Shown here one piece after another: positions 56,669 through 64,000 of a stretch of DNA of 64,000 bases. The stretch's first letter is position 1; every line of letters begins with the position of its first letter. The DNA is from Nocardioides szechwanensis. Its GTDB lineage: Bacteria; Actinomycetota; Actinomycetes; Propionibacteriales; Nocardioidaceae. The position numbers were made by a program, and so were the translations under genes. The notes beneath the pieces were generated by a model. That model had not been told where the DNA came from, did not search any database, and was given only the letters and a program-made list of their open reading frames with translations. Where the stretch lies: assembly GCF_900103935.1 (NCBI RefSeq), contig NZ_FNIC01000001.1, forward strand, positions 381,203 through 445,202. The letters are read 5' to 3'.

Positions 56669-59600
56669 TGACCGCGGGAGGGCGGACCCTGGTCGTCACC
56701 GCGCTCGTCGGCGTCATCGCGGTCCGGACCTCCCTGTCGCAGCCCGTGACGCCGCAGGCGGCGCGAGTCGGCAGTGACCCCGAGGGTGCCTTCGCGCGGG
56801 CCGCGGACGGCTGGAGCGACCTTGGTGCCCTGGGTGGTGCGTCGGCGCAGGGACTCCGGGACCTGCCGCTGGCCGGCTGGCACTGGCTGTGCGCGCCCCT
56901 GGACCTGTCCGCCGAGGCGCTGCAGGTGACGTGGCGGGTGCTGGTGCTCGTCCTCGCCCTGTGGGGCGCGATCCGGCTCGCCCGGGCGCTGTCCCCGGGC
57001 GCCTCGTGGTCACCGTGGGTCGCCGCGGTGCTGTTCAGCTCCGGGCCGGTCGTCGTCGCCGCCGTGCTCCGCTCACCGACCGACGGGCTCGCAGCGGCAG
57101 CACTGCCGTGGGTGGTCGGCCCGCTCCTCGTCCGGGGCCTCGGGTGGAGACCCGCGGCTGCCGCTGCCGCCTGGATCGGTCTCGCCGGCTTCGGCAGCCC
57201 GGGCTGGGCATTTGCCGCGCTCCTCGCGGGTCTGGTGGCAGGGGCCGTGCGGGCGCGTGGCCGGCTGCTGGCGGCGGCGCGGTTCGTGGTGCTCGCCGCA
57301 GCGGCCTCGGCGTGGTGGGTCGCGGCGTACGTGTGGGAGCACGATCGTGCCCGTGACGTGTCTGCACTGGTCGGGGAGCCCGGCCTGGGCGAGGCCCTGG
57401 CCCAGGGCGTCGGGCGGCCGGGACTGGCTCCTGTGCTGCTCGTCGCGGTCGCGGCCGGGCCGCTCCTTGCCGTGGCAGCGGCGCTGGCTCTGAGGGCGCA
57501 AGGAACCGAGAGGGGCTTCGTAGGGGGACTCGCCGCCGCCTCCGTCGTTGCGGTGACGGCTTGGGCCTTCGTGGGCGACGAGCTGCCCGTCCTGGCGCCG
57601 ACTGGGGAGGACCCGACCCACGCCGTGCTGGCGCCCGTGCTCGGCTGGCTCAGCGTGGCCGCGCTTGTCGCGTGGACGCCGCTGATCGGCCACCTGACCG
57701 CACGGCTCCCGCGCGACCGGCGGCCGTGGCCGTTACCGCGCAGGGTGCTCGCGGAGCTGGTCGTCGGTGCCGCGATCGTGCTCACCGCGACGGCTGGGCT
57801 GGCCGCCGCAGCAGCGGAGCGACCCGCCGGCGACGACGAGCGCGCGGCTCTTGCCGCCGAGGTCGCCGCCTGGTCCCGGTCGGCCCCACCAGGTCGGGTC
57901 CTGGTGCTGCCCGCGACCGCCCAGGAGCCGCCCGAGCACTCACTGGCGGTGGCGCTGGGAGCCAGGCCCTGGGTCGGTCGTGGCTCGCTCCCGACGTCGG
58001 GTGCCGCCGCGACCGCCGCGCTGGACGAGGTCGTCACGCGCCTCAGCAGGGGGGACGGCGGTCCCGGCACCCAGCGGGCCCTGAGCAGGCTCGGCGTCGG
58101 CTACGTGCTCGTTCACCTGGGGGATCCGGACGGTTCGGACGCCGTGGCCTCGCTGGCACTCGTCCGGTCCGCGCTCGCCGAGCAGGACGCTCGACCCGTC
58201 GCCGTACTGGACGCAGGGGGGACGTCCCCGGAGATGCTCATCGACCTCGGAGTCCGCGCCCCGACAGAGCGGGTGGAGATCTGGTCCGTGCCAGAGCCGG
58301 CGAGCGGCTTCGTCTACGCCGGTGCCCCGCTCGACGTCGTCGGCGACCCCGGCGCCGTGGCCGACCTGGATGACGCCGGCGTGCTGGGGGCCCGCGCGGT
58401 CCGCCTCCAGGACGGCTCGTCCGGCGACCCCGTCGTCCTCTCCGACAGCGCGCGCAGACGTGACGTCGACCAGCGGGTCGCGGTCGACCCCTACGGACCG
58501 GCTCTGGCCGCCGATGAGCCTCGGTCCCTGGTCCCCGCCGACGCCTCTCCCGCGACGACGGCGGTCAGGCGCGTCACCGGGGTGCGCTCGGTCGCAGCCT
58601 CGTCGACGGCAGCAGCAGTCTCAGGCGACCTCCGCCAGCAGGGTACGGACGCCTACGCGGCGGTCGACGGCAACGTCTTCACGGCGTGGCAGTCGCGTCG
58701 GGGCGCGGGCCGGGGCCAGTGGTGGGAGATCGACCTCGAGGCGCCGGCGGACCTCGCGGGAACCGCTGTGCAGCTCGTCACCAACCCCTTCGGCGGCCAC
58801 GTCGTGACGCAGCTCGAGGTGTCGACCGACCACGGCTCGATGGATCTGGCAGTCCCCGTCAACGGGCTCCTCACGCTGGACTCGCTGCCTCGCTCGGCCC
58901 ACCTGCGCATCCGGGTGAGCGAGGTCGCCGGGACCACGACGCCACGAGACAGCGTGGGGATCGCGGAGGTGACCATCCCAGGGGTGAGGGTGCGAGACCA
59001 GCTGGTCGTGGTGGGTCCCGCGCCGACGACGTGGGTCCTCGGGGCAGAGCGAGGCAGCAGCGCACACTGCGTCCCGGCCGTCCTGAGCCAGCCGGCGACC
59101 CAGGGCCTGCCGACCGTGTGCAACGGGAGCATCTCCGTCGCCGGACCGGACGTCGGAGCGATCGAGCGCGTGCTCACCGTCGCGGAGCCCACCGCGGTGA
59201 CCGGCCTCGCCTGGGCGCGAGCGAGCCACACAGCCGACGCGGCAGCGCTCGCCGATCGGCTGGGGCGCCCCACCGTCGTGGCATCGGGGTCCAGCGTCGT
59301 CGTCGCCGACCTGGTGACGCGTCCCCAGGCGGCTGCCGACGGCGACGCGTCCACGGCGTGGAGGCCGGCGTTCGATGACCCGACGCCCACCCTCACCCTG
59401 ACCTGGCCCGAGAGCACGAAGGTCTTGGGACTCCGCCTGGAGACTCCTGACGATGGTGCCGCGTCCGTGCCGACGCGGGTACGCGTCGTCGCGCAGCGGG
59501 ACGACGCAGACCCCTCGACGACCGGACCACCGGCCACCGAGGCGGACGTGCGGGGGGGCGGTTGGGTGGTCATCCCCCCCGTGCGCACCCGGCAGCTGGT

Positions 59601-60339
59601 GATCACCGTGCTCGAGGACACGGGCCGGATCTCTCTCGACCCGCTCACGAGTGCGCTCCGCCATGTCCCGATCGCGGTGGCGGAGGTGGACATCATCGGC
59701 GGTCCCGCGGTCCGCTACGACTCCTCGGGAGTGCACGACCTGCCCTGCGGCAGTGGTCCTGAGGTCGAGCTCGACGGACGGTCGTACCAGACGCGGGTGA
59801 GCACCTCCGCCGCTGACGTCGTCAACGGGCACATGGTGCGGGCGTCGCTCTGCCGCTCGGTGCGCCTGGACGCCGGTGAGGTCGAGGTGCGGGTGCCCGC
59901 GTCGTACGCGTGGGCACCCCAGGGCCTGCTGCTGGCGCAGGAGGGCGGGCCCTTCCGGCCGGGAGGGGAGGAGATCGAGGTGCTGTCCGACCGCCCTGTC
60001 CCTCTCGTGGCTCCCGTGCTGGGCGCCGGCGAGGACTCGGTCCTGGTCGACCTGGAGGACGTCTCGACCGAGCGGACGCTCGCCGTGGCCGTGCCCGCCG
60101 ACAGCGGGTGGGACGCCATGACCGACGAGGGCGCGCTGGTGCCGGTGACGCTCGACGGCTGGGCGCAGGGATGGCAGGTCCCACCCGGTGTGACGCGTGT
60201 GGAGCTGCGCTACTCCTCCGCGGAGACCCTCCGCGACTGGGCGGGGGCGGGGGCCATCGGCTGGGGGTTGGTGCTGCTGCTGGCAGTCGTCGGGCTCCTG
60301 CCGTCGCGCGGGAGGTCGGCCGCAGGCGGCCGGTCCTGA
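56665..60339 (+). CDS. AftD-like giant membrane protein, copy 2, lacking the first-loop acidic motif
   Basis: 1224 residues overlapping copy 1 by ATGATG. Its C-terminal part (LPCGSGPEVELDGRSY and VTLDGWAQGWQVPPG) clearly parallels copy 1 (CGFGPTIEVGGATF and VLDGWKQGWRVPAG). The N-terminal multi-helix domain aligns in layout, but the DTKxDL motif is absent: the loop reads VGSDPEGAFARAADGWSDL. Loss of the acidic motif suggests a non-catalytic partner or altered chemistry. Possible F5/8-type beta domains lie near 640-760 and 880-960. Confidence 0.8.
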   Translation: MMTAGGRTLVVTALVGVIAVRTSLSQPVTPQAARVGSDPEGAFARAADGWSDLGALGGASAQGLRDLPLAGWHWLCAPLDLSAEALQVTWRVLVLVLALWGAIRLARALSPGASWSPWVAAVLFSSGPVVVAAVLRSPTDGLAAAALPWVVGPLLVRGLGWRPAAAAAAWIGLAGFGSPGWAFAALLAGLVAGAVRARGRLLAAARFVVLAAAASAWWVAAYVWEHDRARDVSALVGEPGLGEALAQGVGRPGLAPVLLVAVAAGPLLAVAAALALRAQGTERGFVGGLAAASVVAVTAWAFVGDELPVLAPTGEDPTHAVLAPVLGWLSVAALVAWTPLIGHLTARLPRDRRPWPLPRRVLAELVVGAAIVLTATAGLAAAAAERPAGDDERAALAAEVAAWSRSAPPGRVLVLPATAQEPPEHSLAVALGARPWVGRGSLPTSGAAATAALDEVVTRLSRGDGGPGTQRALSRLGVGYVLVHLGDPDGSDAVASLALVRSALAEQDARPVAVLDAGGTSPEMLIDLGVRAPTERVEIWSVPEPASGFVYAGAPLDVVGDPGAVADLDDAGVLGARAVRLQDGSSGDPVVLSDSARRRDVDQRVAVDPYGPALAADEPRSLVPADASPATTAVRRVTGVRSVAASSTAAAVSGDLRQQGTDAYAAVDGNVFTAWQSRRGAGRGQWWEIDLEAPADLAGTAVQLVTNPFGGHVVTQLEVSTDHGSMDLAVPVNGLLTLDSLPRSAHLRIRVSEVAGTTTPRDSVGIAEVTIPGVRVRDQLVVVGPAPTTWVLGAERGSSAHCVPAVLSQPATQGLPTVCNGSISVAGPDVGAIERVLTVAEPTAVTGLAWARASHTADAAALADRLGRPTVVASGSSVVVADLVTRPQAAADGDASTAWRPAFDDPTPTLTLTWPESTKVLGLRLETPDDGAASVPTRVRVVAQRDDADPSTTGPPATEADVRGGGWVVIPPVRTRQLVITVLEDTGRISLDPLTSALRHVPIAVAEVDIIGGPAVRYDSSGVHDLPCGSGPEVELDGRSYQTRVSTSAADVVNGHMVRASLCRSVRLDAGEVEVRVPASYAWAPQGLLLAQEGGPFRPGGEEIEVLSDRPVPLVAPVLGAGEDSVLVDLEDVSTERTLAVAVPADSGWDAMTDEGALVPVTLDGWAQGWQVPPGVTRVELRYSSAETLRDWAGAGAIGWGLVLLLAVVGLLPSRGRSAAGGRS

Positions 60340-61562
60340 TCCGCACCCGCAGGTGGCGTCGTAGAGGTCCCCGGGTCCGGGTCGGCGCCGAACGGCGTGA
60401 GCCCCTGTGACCACCGGATGGCCGGCCGCTCGACCCACGCGTAGGTGGCGGCGCTGAGGGGAAGGGTCAGCGCTAGAAGCAGCGCCAGGCGGTAGGCAAG
60501 GCCATGGAGTCCCGTGGGGTAGGCGACGTCGGCCTCGAGGATCACGATCAACGGCAGGTGCCACAGGTAGATGCTGTAGGACCAGCGGCCTGTCGCCACG
60601 AGCCAGGTCGCGCCCATGAACCGGGAGAGCGGTGACGAGGGCTCCCCGAAGACGATGCCCACCAGCAGGATCGTTGCGGCGAGGGTCGCGCAGGCGAAAG
60701 AGAGCTGCTCCTCCGCAAAGGTGCGCGGCGCAAAGCCCGCCGGTCCGCCCAGGGACGAGGTGCCCAGCAACGTGAGGGCGAGCGCCGCGACCAGCAGCGT
60801 CCAGGGGTCTGCAGCAACACGCCCCAACCCTCCCATCGAGACCAGGCCAGCCCGGCGGCCTTCGGCCAGGTGAGCCACGAGCGCGCCGCAGGCGAACGCG
60901 GCGAGGAACCCAGGGAGCCAGAACGAGTAGGTGAAGTAGATCGTCAGGTCCTCGGCGTGCACCCACCATCGCCACGCTGCGGTGACCGGGAACGCCGCAG
61001 CGAGCAGTGCGGTCGTCAGCCAGAACCCGACCTTCGGCGACCGGGTGCGCGCCACGACGGCGGCACCCCCCAGCAGCACCGGCACGGCGACGTACCAGGA
61101 GAGCTCGGTCGCGAGGCTCCAGGTATGGAGGAGGGCGACCGGCAGCTGGCCCGGCTCGTAGATCCAGGTCAGCGTCAGCAGCCGCACCCATCCGCCGGGC
61201 GTCCCCGGGCGCGAAGGGGGATCGAGCAAGGTGACGACCATCGCCACGACGAGGAAGGCCGGGAAGATGCGCGCCAGCCGGCGACGGGTGAACTGCCGCA
61301 GCGACGGCCGGGCCGCGACCTGCATCCCCCAGCGGCCCCACGGGCGGTAGAGCAGGTAGCCGGACAGGACGAACAGGATGAGCACGCCGAGGTCGGTGAT
61401 CCCCAGCCACTCGTAATCGGTGCGTCCCGACACGTGGATGACCACGACCATCATGGCGGCGAAGCCACGCAGGCCGGTCAGCGCGGCCACCTGCGCACCA
61501 CGGGTGGCCGGGGTGCGGTTGGGCGGTGTGTCCTCGAGCGTCACAGCGGTGCTGGCGGCCAC
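60210..61562 (-). CDS. Acyltransferase-3 (OafA/YrhL-like) membrane protein
   Basis: About 450 residues with ten membrane helices. It opens with AALTGLRGFAAMMVVVIHVSG, the conserved His region of acyltransferase 3, and contains RRLARIFPAFLVV and WSYSIYLWHLPLIVI. It O-acylates cell-surface sugars. Its last 43 codons lie antisense to the 3' end of the AftD-like copy 2 gene. GTG 61562 is chosen because TAATAC (61568-61573) with TGGACC 18 bases further upstream looks like its promoter; earlier GTGs at 61598 and 61607 are possible. Confidence 0.85.
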   Translation of the reverse strand: MAASTAVTLEDTPPNRTPATRGAQVAALTGLRGFAAMMVVVIHVSGRTDYEWLGITDLGVLILFVLSGYLLYRPWGRWGMQVAARPSLRQFTRRRLARIFPAFLVVAMVVTLLDPPSRPGTPGGWVRLLTLTWIYEPGQLPVALLHTWSLATELSWYVAVPVLLGGAAVVARTRSPKVGFWLTTALLAAAFPVTAAWRWWVHAEDLTIYFTYSFWLPGFLAAFACGALVAHLAEGRRAGLVSMGGLGRVAADPWTLLVAALALTLLGTSSLGGPAGFAPRTFAEEQLSFACATLAATILLVGIVFGEPSSPLSRFMGATWLVATGRWSYSIYLWHLPLIVILEADVAYPTGLHGLAYRLALLLALTLPLSAATYAWVERPAIRWSQGLTPFGADPDPGTSTTPPAGADQDRPPAADLPRDGRSPTTASSSTNPQPMAPAPAQSRRVSAEE

Positions 61563-61640
61563 GTCACGTATTAGAGCACAGCGACGCGCCCGGTCCACCG
61601 GGCGCACTTCGGGCGGTCCGATCGCCCCCGGGGGATCGGA

Positions 61641-61646
61641 TAGGGT
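61641..61646 (+). promoter_or_regulatory. -10 box (TAGGGT) of the methyltransferase gene, leaderless
   Basis: TAGGGT, six bases, then GTG 61653. Confidence 0.6.
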
Positions 61647-61652
61647 CGCCCG

Positions 61653-62405
61653 GTGACCCCGGACCGCTCCTCAGAAGGCTCGTCCTGGGCGCCGACGCTG
61701 CGGCGATCGGTCAGGCTCTTCAAGGCGTTCCGGCTGGAGCAGACCCGCCCCGACATCTTCTACGGGGCGCTCGCTGCGGACTCCGCGAACCACCTCGAGC
61801 ACTACGTCGACCTGGCCGGGAAGACGGTGCTCGACGTGGGCGGTGGGCCCGGCTACTTCCGCGACGCATTCAAGGCCAGGAAGAGCACCTACGTCTCGCT
61901 CGACGCGGACGTCGGTGAGCTCTCGGGCCTGGGCGACATCGCGCCGGGGACGGTGATCGGCAGCGGCATGCAGCTGCCGTTCGGCGACGCGACGGTCGAC
62001 GTCTGCTACTCCTCCAATGTCCTGGAGCACGTCGCGGAGCCGTGGCGGATGGCTGAGGAGATGGTGCGAGTGACCAAGCCCGGCGGCATCACCTTCGTCT
62101 CCTACACCGTCTGGTACGGACCTTGGGGCGGGCACGAGACCGCACCGTGGCACTTCCTCGGAGGCCAGCGCGCCCGGGAGCGCTACCGCCGCCGGCACGG
62201 CCGGGAGCCCAAGAACCGGTACGGCGAGTCGTTGTTCCCGGTGACGGTCAAGGCGGGCCTCGCGTGGGCGCGCGCTCAGACCGGCGCCGAGGTCATCGAC
62301 ATCCTGCCGAGGTACAACCCGGCCTTCGCCTGGTGGCTCACTCGCGTACCCGTCGTCCGTGAGCTCGTCACCTGGAACCTGGTGATCGTGCTCAAGAGGC
62401 GATGA
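61653..62405 (+). CDS. Class I SAM-dependent methyltransferase (Methyltransf_11-like)
   Basis: 250 residues with motif I TVLDVGGGPGYFRDAF, the acidic end YVSLDADVGEL, and VDVCYSSNVLEHVAEPWRMA after it. In length and context it resembles mycobacterial Rv0224c. The target is probably a sugar or lipid-linked intermediate. ATGA overlap with the AftD-like copy 3 gene indicates that they work together. Confidence 0.88.
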   Translation: MTPDRSSEGSSWAPTLRRSVRLFKAFRLEQTRPDIFYGALAADSANHLEHYVDLAGKTVLDVGGGPGYFRDAFKARKSTYVSLDADVGELSGLGDIAPGTVIGSGMQLPFGDATVDVCYSSNVLEHVAEPWRMAEEMVRVTKPGGITFVSYTVWYGPWGGHETAPWHFLGGQRARERYRRRHGREPKNRYGESLFPVTVKAGLAWARAQTGAEVIDILPRYNPAFAWWLTRVPVVRELVTWNLVIVLKRR

Positions 62406-64000
62406 GCGGCTCGGCACCTCCGGCGGTGGACCAGGTCACGCGGCGCTTCCGGCTCGCTGCCTGCGCCCTCGTCCTGGCCGCCGTCGCGTTCTCGCAGCGG
62501 CCGGGGCAGCTGGTGGGGGACACCAAGTTCGACCTCGTCGTCAACCCGGCTGGGATGCTGGCGCGCTCCCTGCACCTGTGGGACCCCCAGGGTGGCTTCG
62601 GCCAGGTGCAGAACCAGGCCTACGGATACCTCTTCCCGATGGGGCCCTTCTTCTGGCTGGGCGAGCAGCTCACGATCCCGGGCTGGGTGGTGCAGCGGCT
62701 CTGGTGGTCGCTCCTGCTGGGCGTGGCCTTCGTCGGCATGGTCAAGCTCGCTGAGGCGTTGGGGCTCGGGACGCCGACCACGCGCCTCGTGGCTGGATTC
62801 GCCTACGCCCTGTCGCCGCGGATCCTGACGACGATCGGGCCGATCTCCATCGAGGCGTGGCCAAGCGCGCTCGCCCCGTGGGTCCTCGTGCCCCTGGTCG
62901 TCGGCGCGTCCCGGGGGTCACCGCGTCGCGCGGCTCTCCTGTCGGGGCTGGCCGTGGCCGCGGTGGGTGGCGTCAACGCCGCCGCGACGTTCGCCGTGAT
63001 CCCGCTGGGCGCCCTGTGGCTGCTGACCCGGGAGCCCGGTCCGCGCCGTCGCGCGCTGATGACCTGGTGGCCGCTCTTCGTCGTCCTGGGGACGGCCTGG
63101 TGGCTGGTGCCGCTGCTCCTCCTCGGCCGCTTCAGCCCACCGTTCCTCGACTACATCGAGACCGCGAGCGTCACCACCCTCCCGACGACCCTGTTCGACT
63201 CCCTGCGGGGCACCTCGCACTGGGTCCCGTTCGTCGACTCCACCTGGCTCGCGGGCAACGACCTGATCTCGACCAGCTATCTCGCACTGAACAGTGGTGT
63301 CCTGCTGCTGGCGGGGGTCGTCGGCATGACCATCCGGCAGAACCCCCACCGACAGTTCCTCGTGCTCGCCACCCTCCTCGGGCTGCTCATGGTCACCGCG
63401 GGACACGGGGGCGTCCTCCAGGGCTGGTTCGCCGGCACGGAGCGGGAGGCTCTCGACGCGGCGCTCGCGCCGTTGCGCAACGTGCACAAGTTCGACCCGG
63501 TCATCCGCATCCCGGTCGTGCTGGGGCTCGCGCACCTGCTCGGCGTCCTGCGGGAGCAGGCGAGGGACGGCGCGGGCCAGCGAGAGCACGACGTACGCCG
63601 CTCCGGCGACCGCCTGGCCTATGCCGGTGTGCTGGTCGTGTGCCTGATCTCGGTCGCCGGAGCGGCCGGTCCCGCACTCACCGGCCGGCTCAGCCCGGCC
63701 AACAGCTTCGAGGCGGTGCCCCAGTACTGGTCGAACACGGCCGACTGGCTCGACCAGAACTCCGACGGCACCACCGCCCTGCTGGTCCCGGGCTCCAGCT
63801 TCGCCTTCTACGTGTGGGGCGATCCGGACGACGAGCCGCTGCAGTCGCTGGCGGCCTCGAGGTGGGCGGTGCGCAACGCCGTCCCCCTCGCTCCGGCCGG
63901 CAACATCAGGATGCTCGACGCCATCGAGGACCAGCTGGTCTCGGGTCGCCCATCTGCGGGTCTGGCGCGGTATCTGCGCCGCGCGGGGATCGGCCACCTC
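62402..64000 (+). CDS. AftD-like GT-C glycosyltransferase, copy 3 (3' end outside window)
   Basis: The first 533 codons are present without a stop. The N-terminus has the AftD pattern: VGDTKFDLVVNPAGM (Asp40, Asp44), then FGQVQNQAYGYLFPMGPFFWLG and RILTTIGPISIEAWPSALAPW. Of the three copies it looks closest to mycobacterial AftD as I recall it. LAPLRNVHKFDPVIRIP is shared almost exactly with copy 1. About eleven membrane helices are visible before the window ends in the extracytoplasmic domain. Confidence 0.85.
   Translation, partial: MSGSAPPAVDQVTRRFRLAACALVLAAVAFSQRPGQLVGDTKFDLVVNPAGMLARSLHLWDPQGGFGQVQNQAYGYLFPMGPFFWLGEQLTIPGWVVQRLWWSLLLGVAFVGMVKLAEALGLGTPTTRLVAGFAYALSPRILTTIGPISIEAWPSALAPWVLVPLVVGASRGSPRRAALLSGLAVAAVGGVNAAATFAVIPLGALWLLTREPGPRRRALMTWWPLFVVLGTAWWLVPLLLLGRFSPPFLDYIETASVTTLPTTLFDSLRGTSHWVPFVDSTWLAGNDLISTSYLALNSGVLLLAGVVGMTIRQNPHRQFLVLATLLGLLMVTAGHGGVLQGWFAGTEREALDAALAPLRNVHKFDPVIRIPVVLGLAHLLGVLREQARDGAGQREHDVRRSGDRLAYAGVLVVCLISVAGAAGPALTGRLSPANSFEAVPQYWSNTADWLDQNSDGTTALLVPGSSFAFYVWGDPDDEPLQSLAASRWAVRNAVPLAPAGNIRMLDAIEDQLVSGRPSAGLARYLRRAGIGHL

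Noticed and set aside
58621..61410. 929-codon minus frame across aftD-like copy 2 and the acyltransferase
   Set aside because: No start signal or domain, and it overlaps two better-supported genes.

Overview
This is about 64 kb of chromosome from a high-GC Gram-positive actinobacterium, most likely a Nocardioidaceae/Propionibacteriales member (Nocardioides-like). That placement is inferred from GC-rich codon use, frequent GTG/TTG starts, NTGA stop/start overlaps, TANNNT -10 boxes and gene order. From memory, lspA, an RluD-type synthase, dnaE, the his and trp genes, lgt, pyk, an ANTAR regulator and polA follow the order of the Mycobacterium tuberculosis Rv1539-Rv1629 interval and the matching Streptomyces region. 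No phage, integrase, transposase or CRISPR array was seen.

Layout. Positions 1-3645 hold a TraR/DksA zinc-finger protein with a histone-H1-like tail, lspA, a pseudouridine synthase, a GNAT-chorismate mutase fusion and an EamA transporter. A 160-bp element with perfect 17-bp terminal inverted repeats follows, then dnaE, a membrane protein and a DUF3352 protein. A leftward pair (Lon-substrate-binding-domain protein, YbaK deacylase) diverges from hisD-hisC-hisB-hisH-(small membrane protein)-priA-hisF. After a repeat-rich junction come a hypothetical gene, a TIGR03085 protein and a heterodimeric ABC exporter that runs into hisI. Next are trp genes (Trp-associated membrane protein, small membrane genes, trpC, trpB, trpA; no trpE or trpF), a Sco-type copper lipoprotein, lgt, gltB-gltD and pyk. 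These are followed by a tRNA with a Leu(CAA) anticodon but a short variable loop, a 60-codon gene with a strong promoter, a PdtaR-like ANTAR regulator, a complete Liv ABC transporter operon, a DUF554 protein, a GNAT protein, a thioesterase and polA.

Positions 47113-64000 form a cell-surface glycan region: a Wzx-like flippase, a 577-residue membrane protein, a 47-residue DUF2613 protein, a GT4 glycosyltransferase, two methyltransferases, an acyltransferase-3 membrane protein and three AftD-like giant GT-C proteins (one truncated by the window end). It resembles the mycobacterial Rv0224c-Rv0236c neighbourhood. If the host is a Nocardioides-type organism, which is not expected to carry mycolyl-arabinogalactan, these AftD relatives probably build a different envelope polysaccharide.

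The non-coding structure is the least expected part. Repeats start exactly at the stop codons of eamA, hisF and livF. Palindromes with covarying arms follow hisF and gltD. The trpB-trpA junction contains a 14-bp duplication and a hairpin whose loop is identical to one after livF. Several operon gaps are bridged by tiny ORFs that end on the next start codon (before dnaE, trpA, gltD and the 577-residue membrane gene). At least seven genes have a -10 hexamer exactly six bases before the start codon, which predicts leaderless mRNAs.
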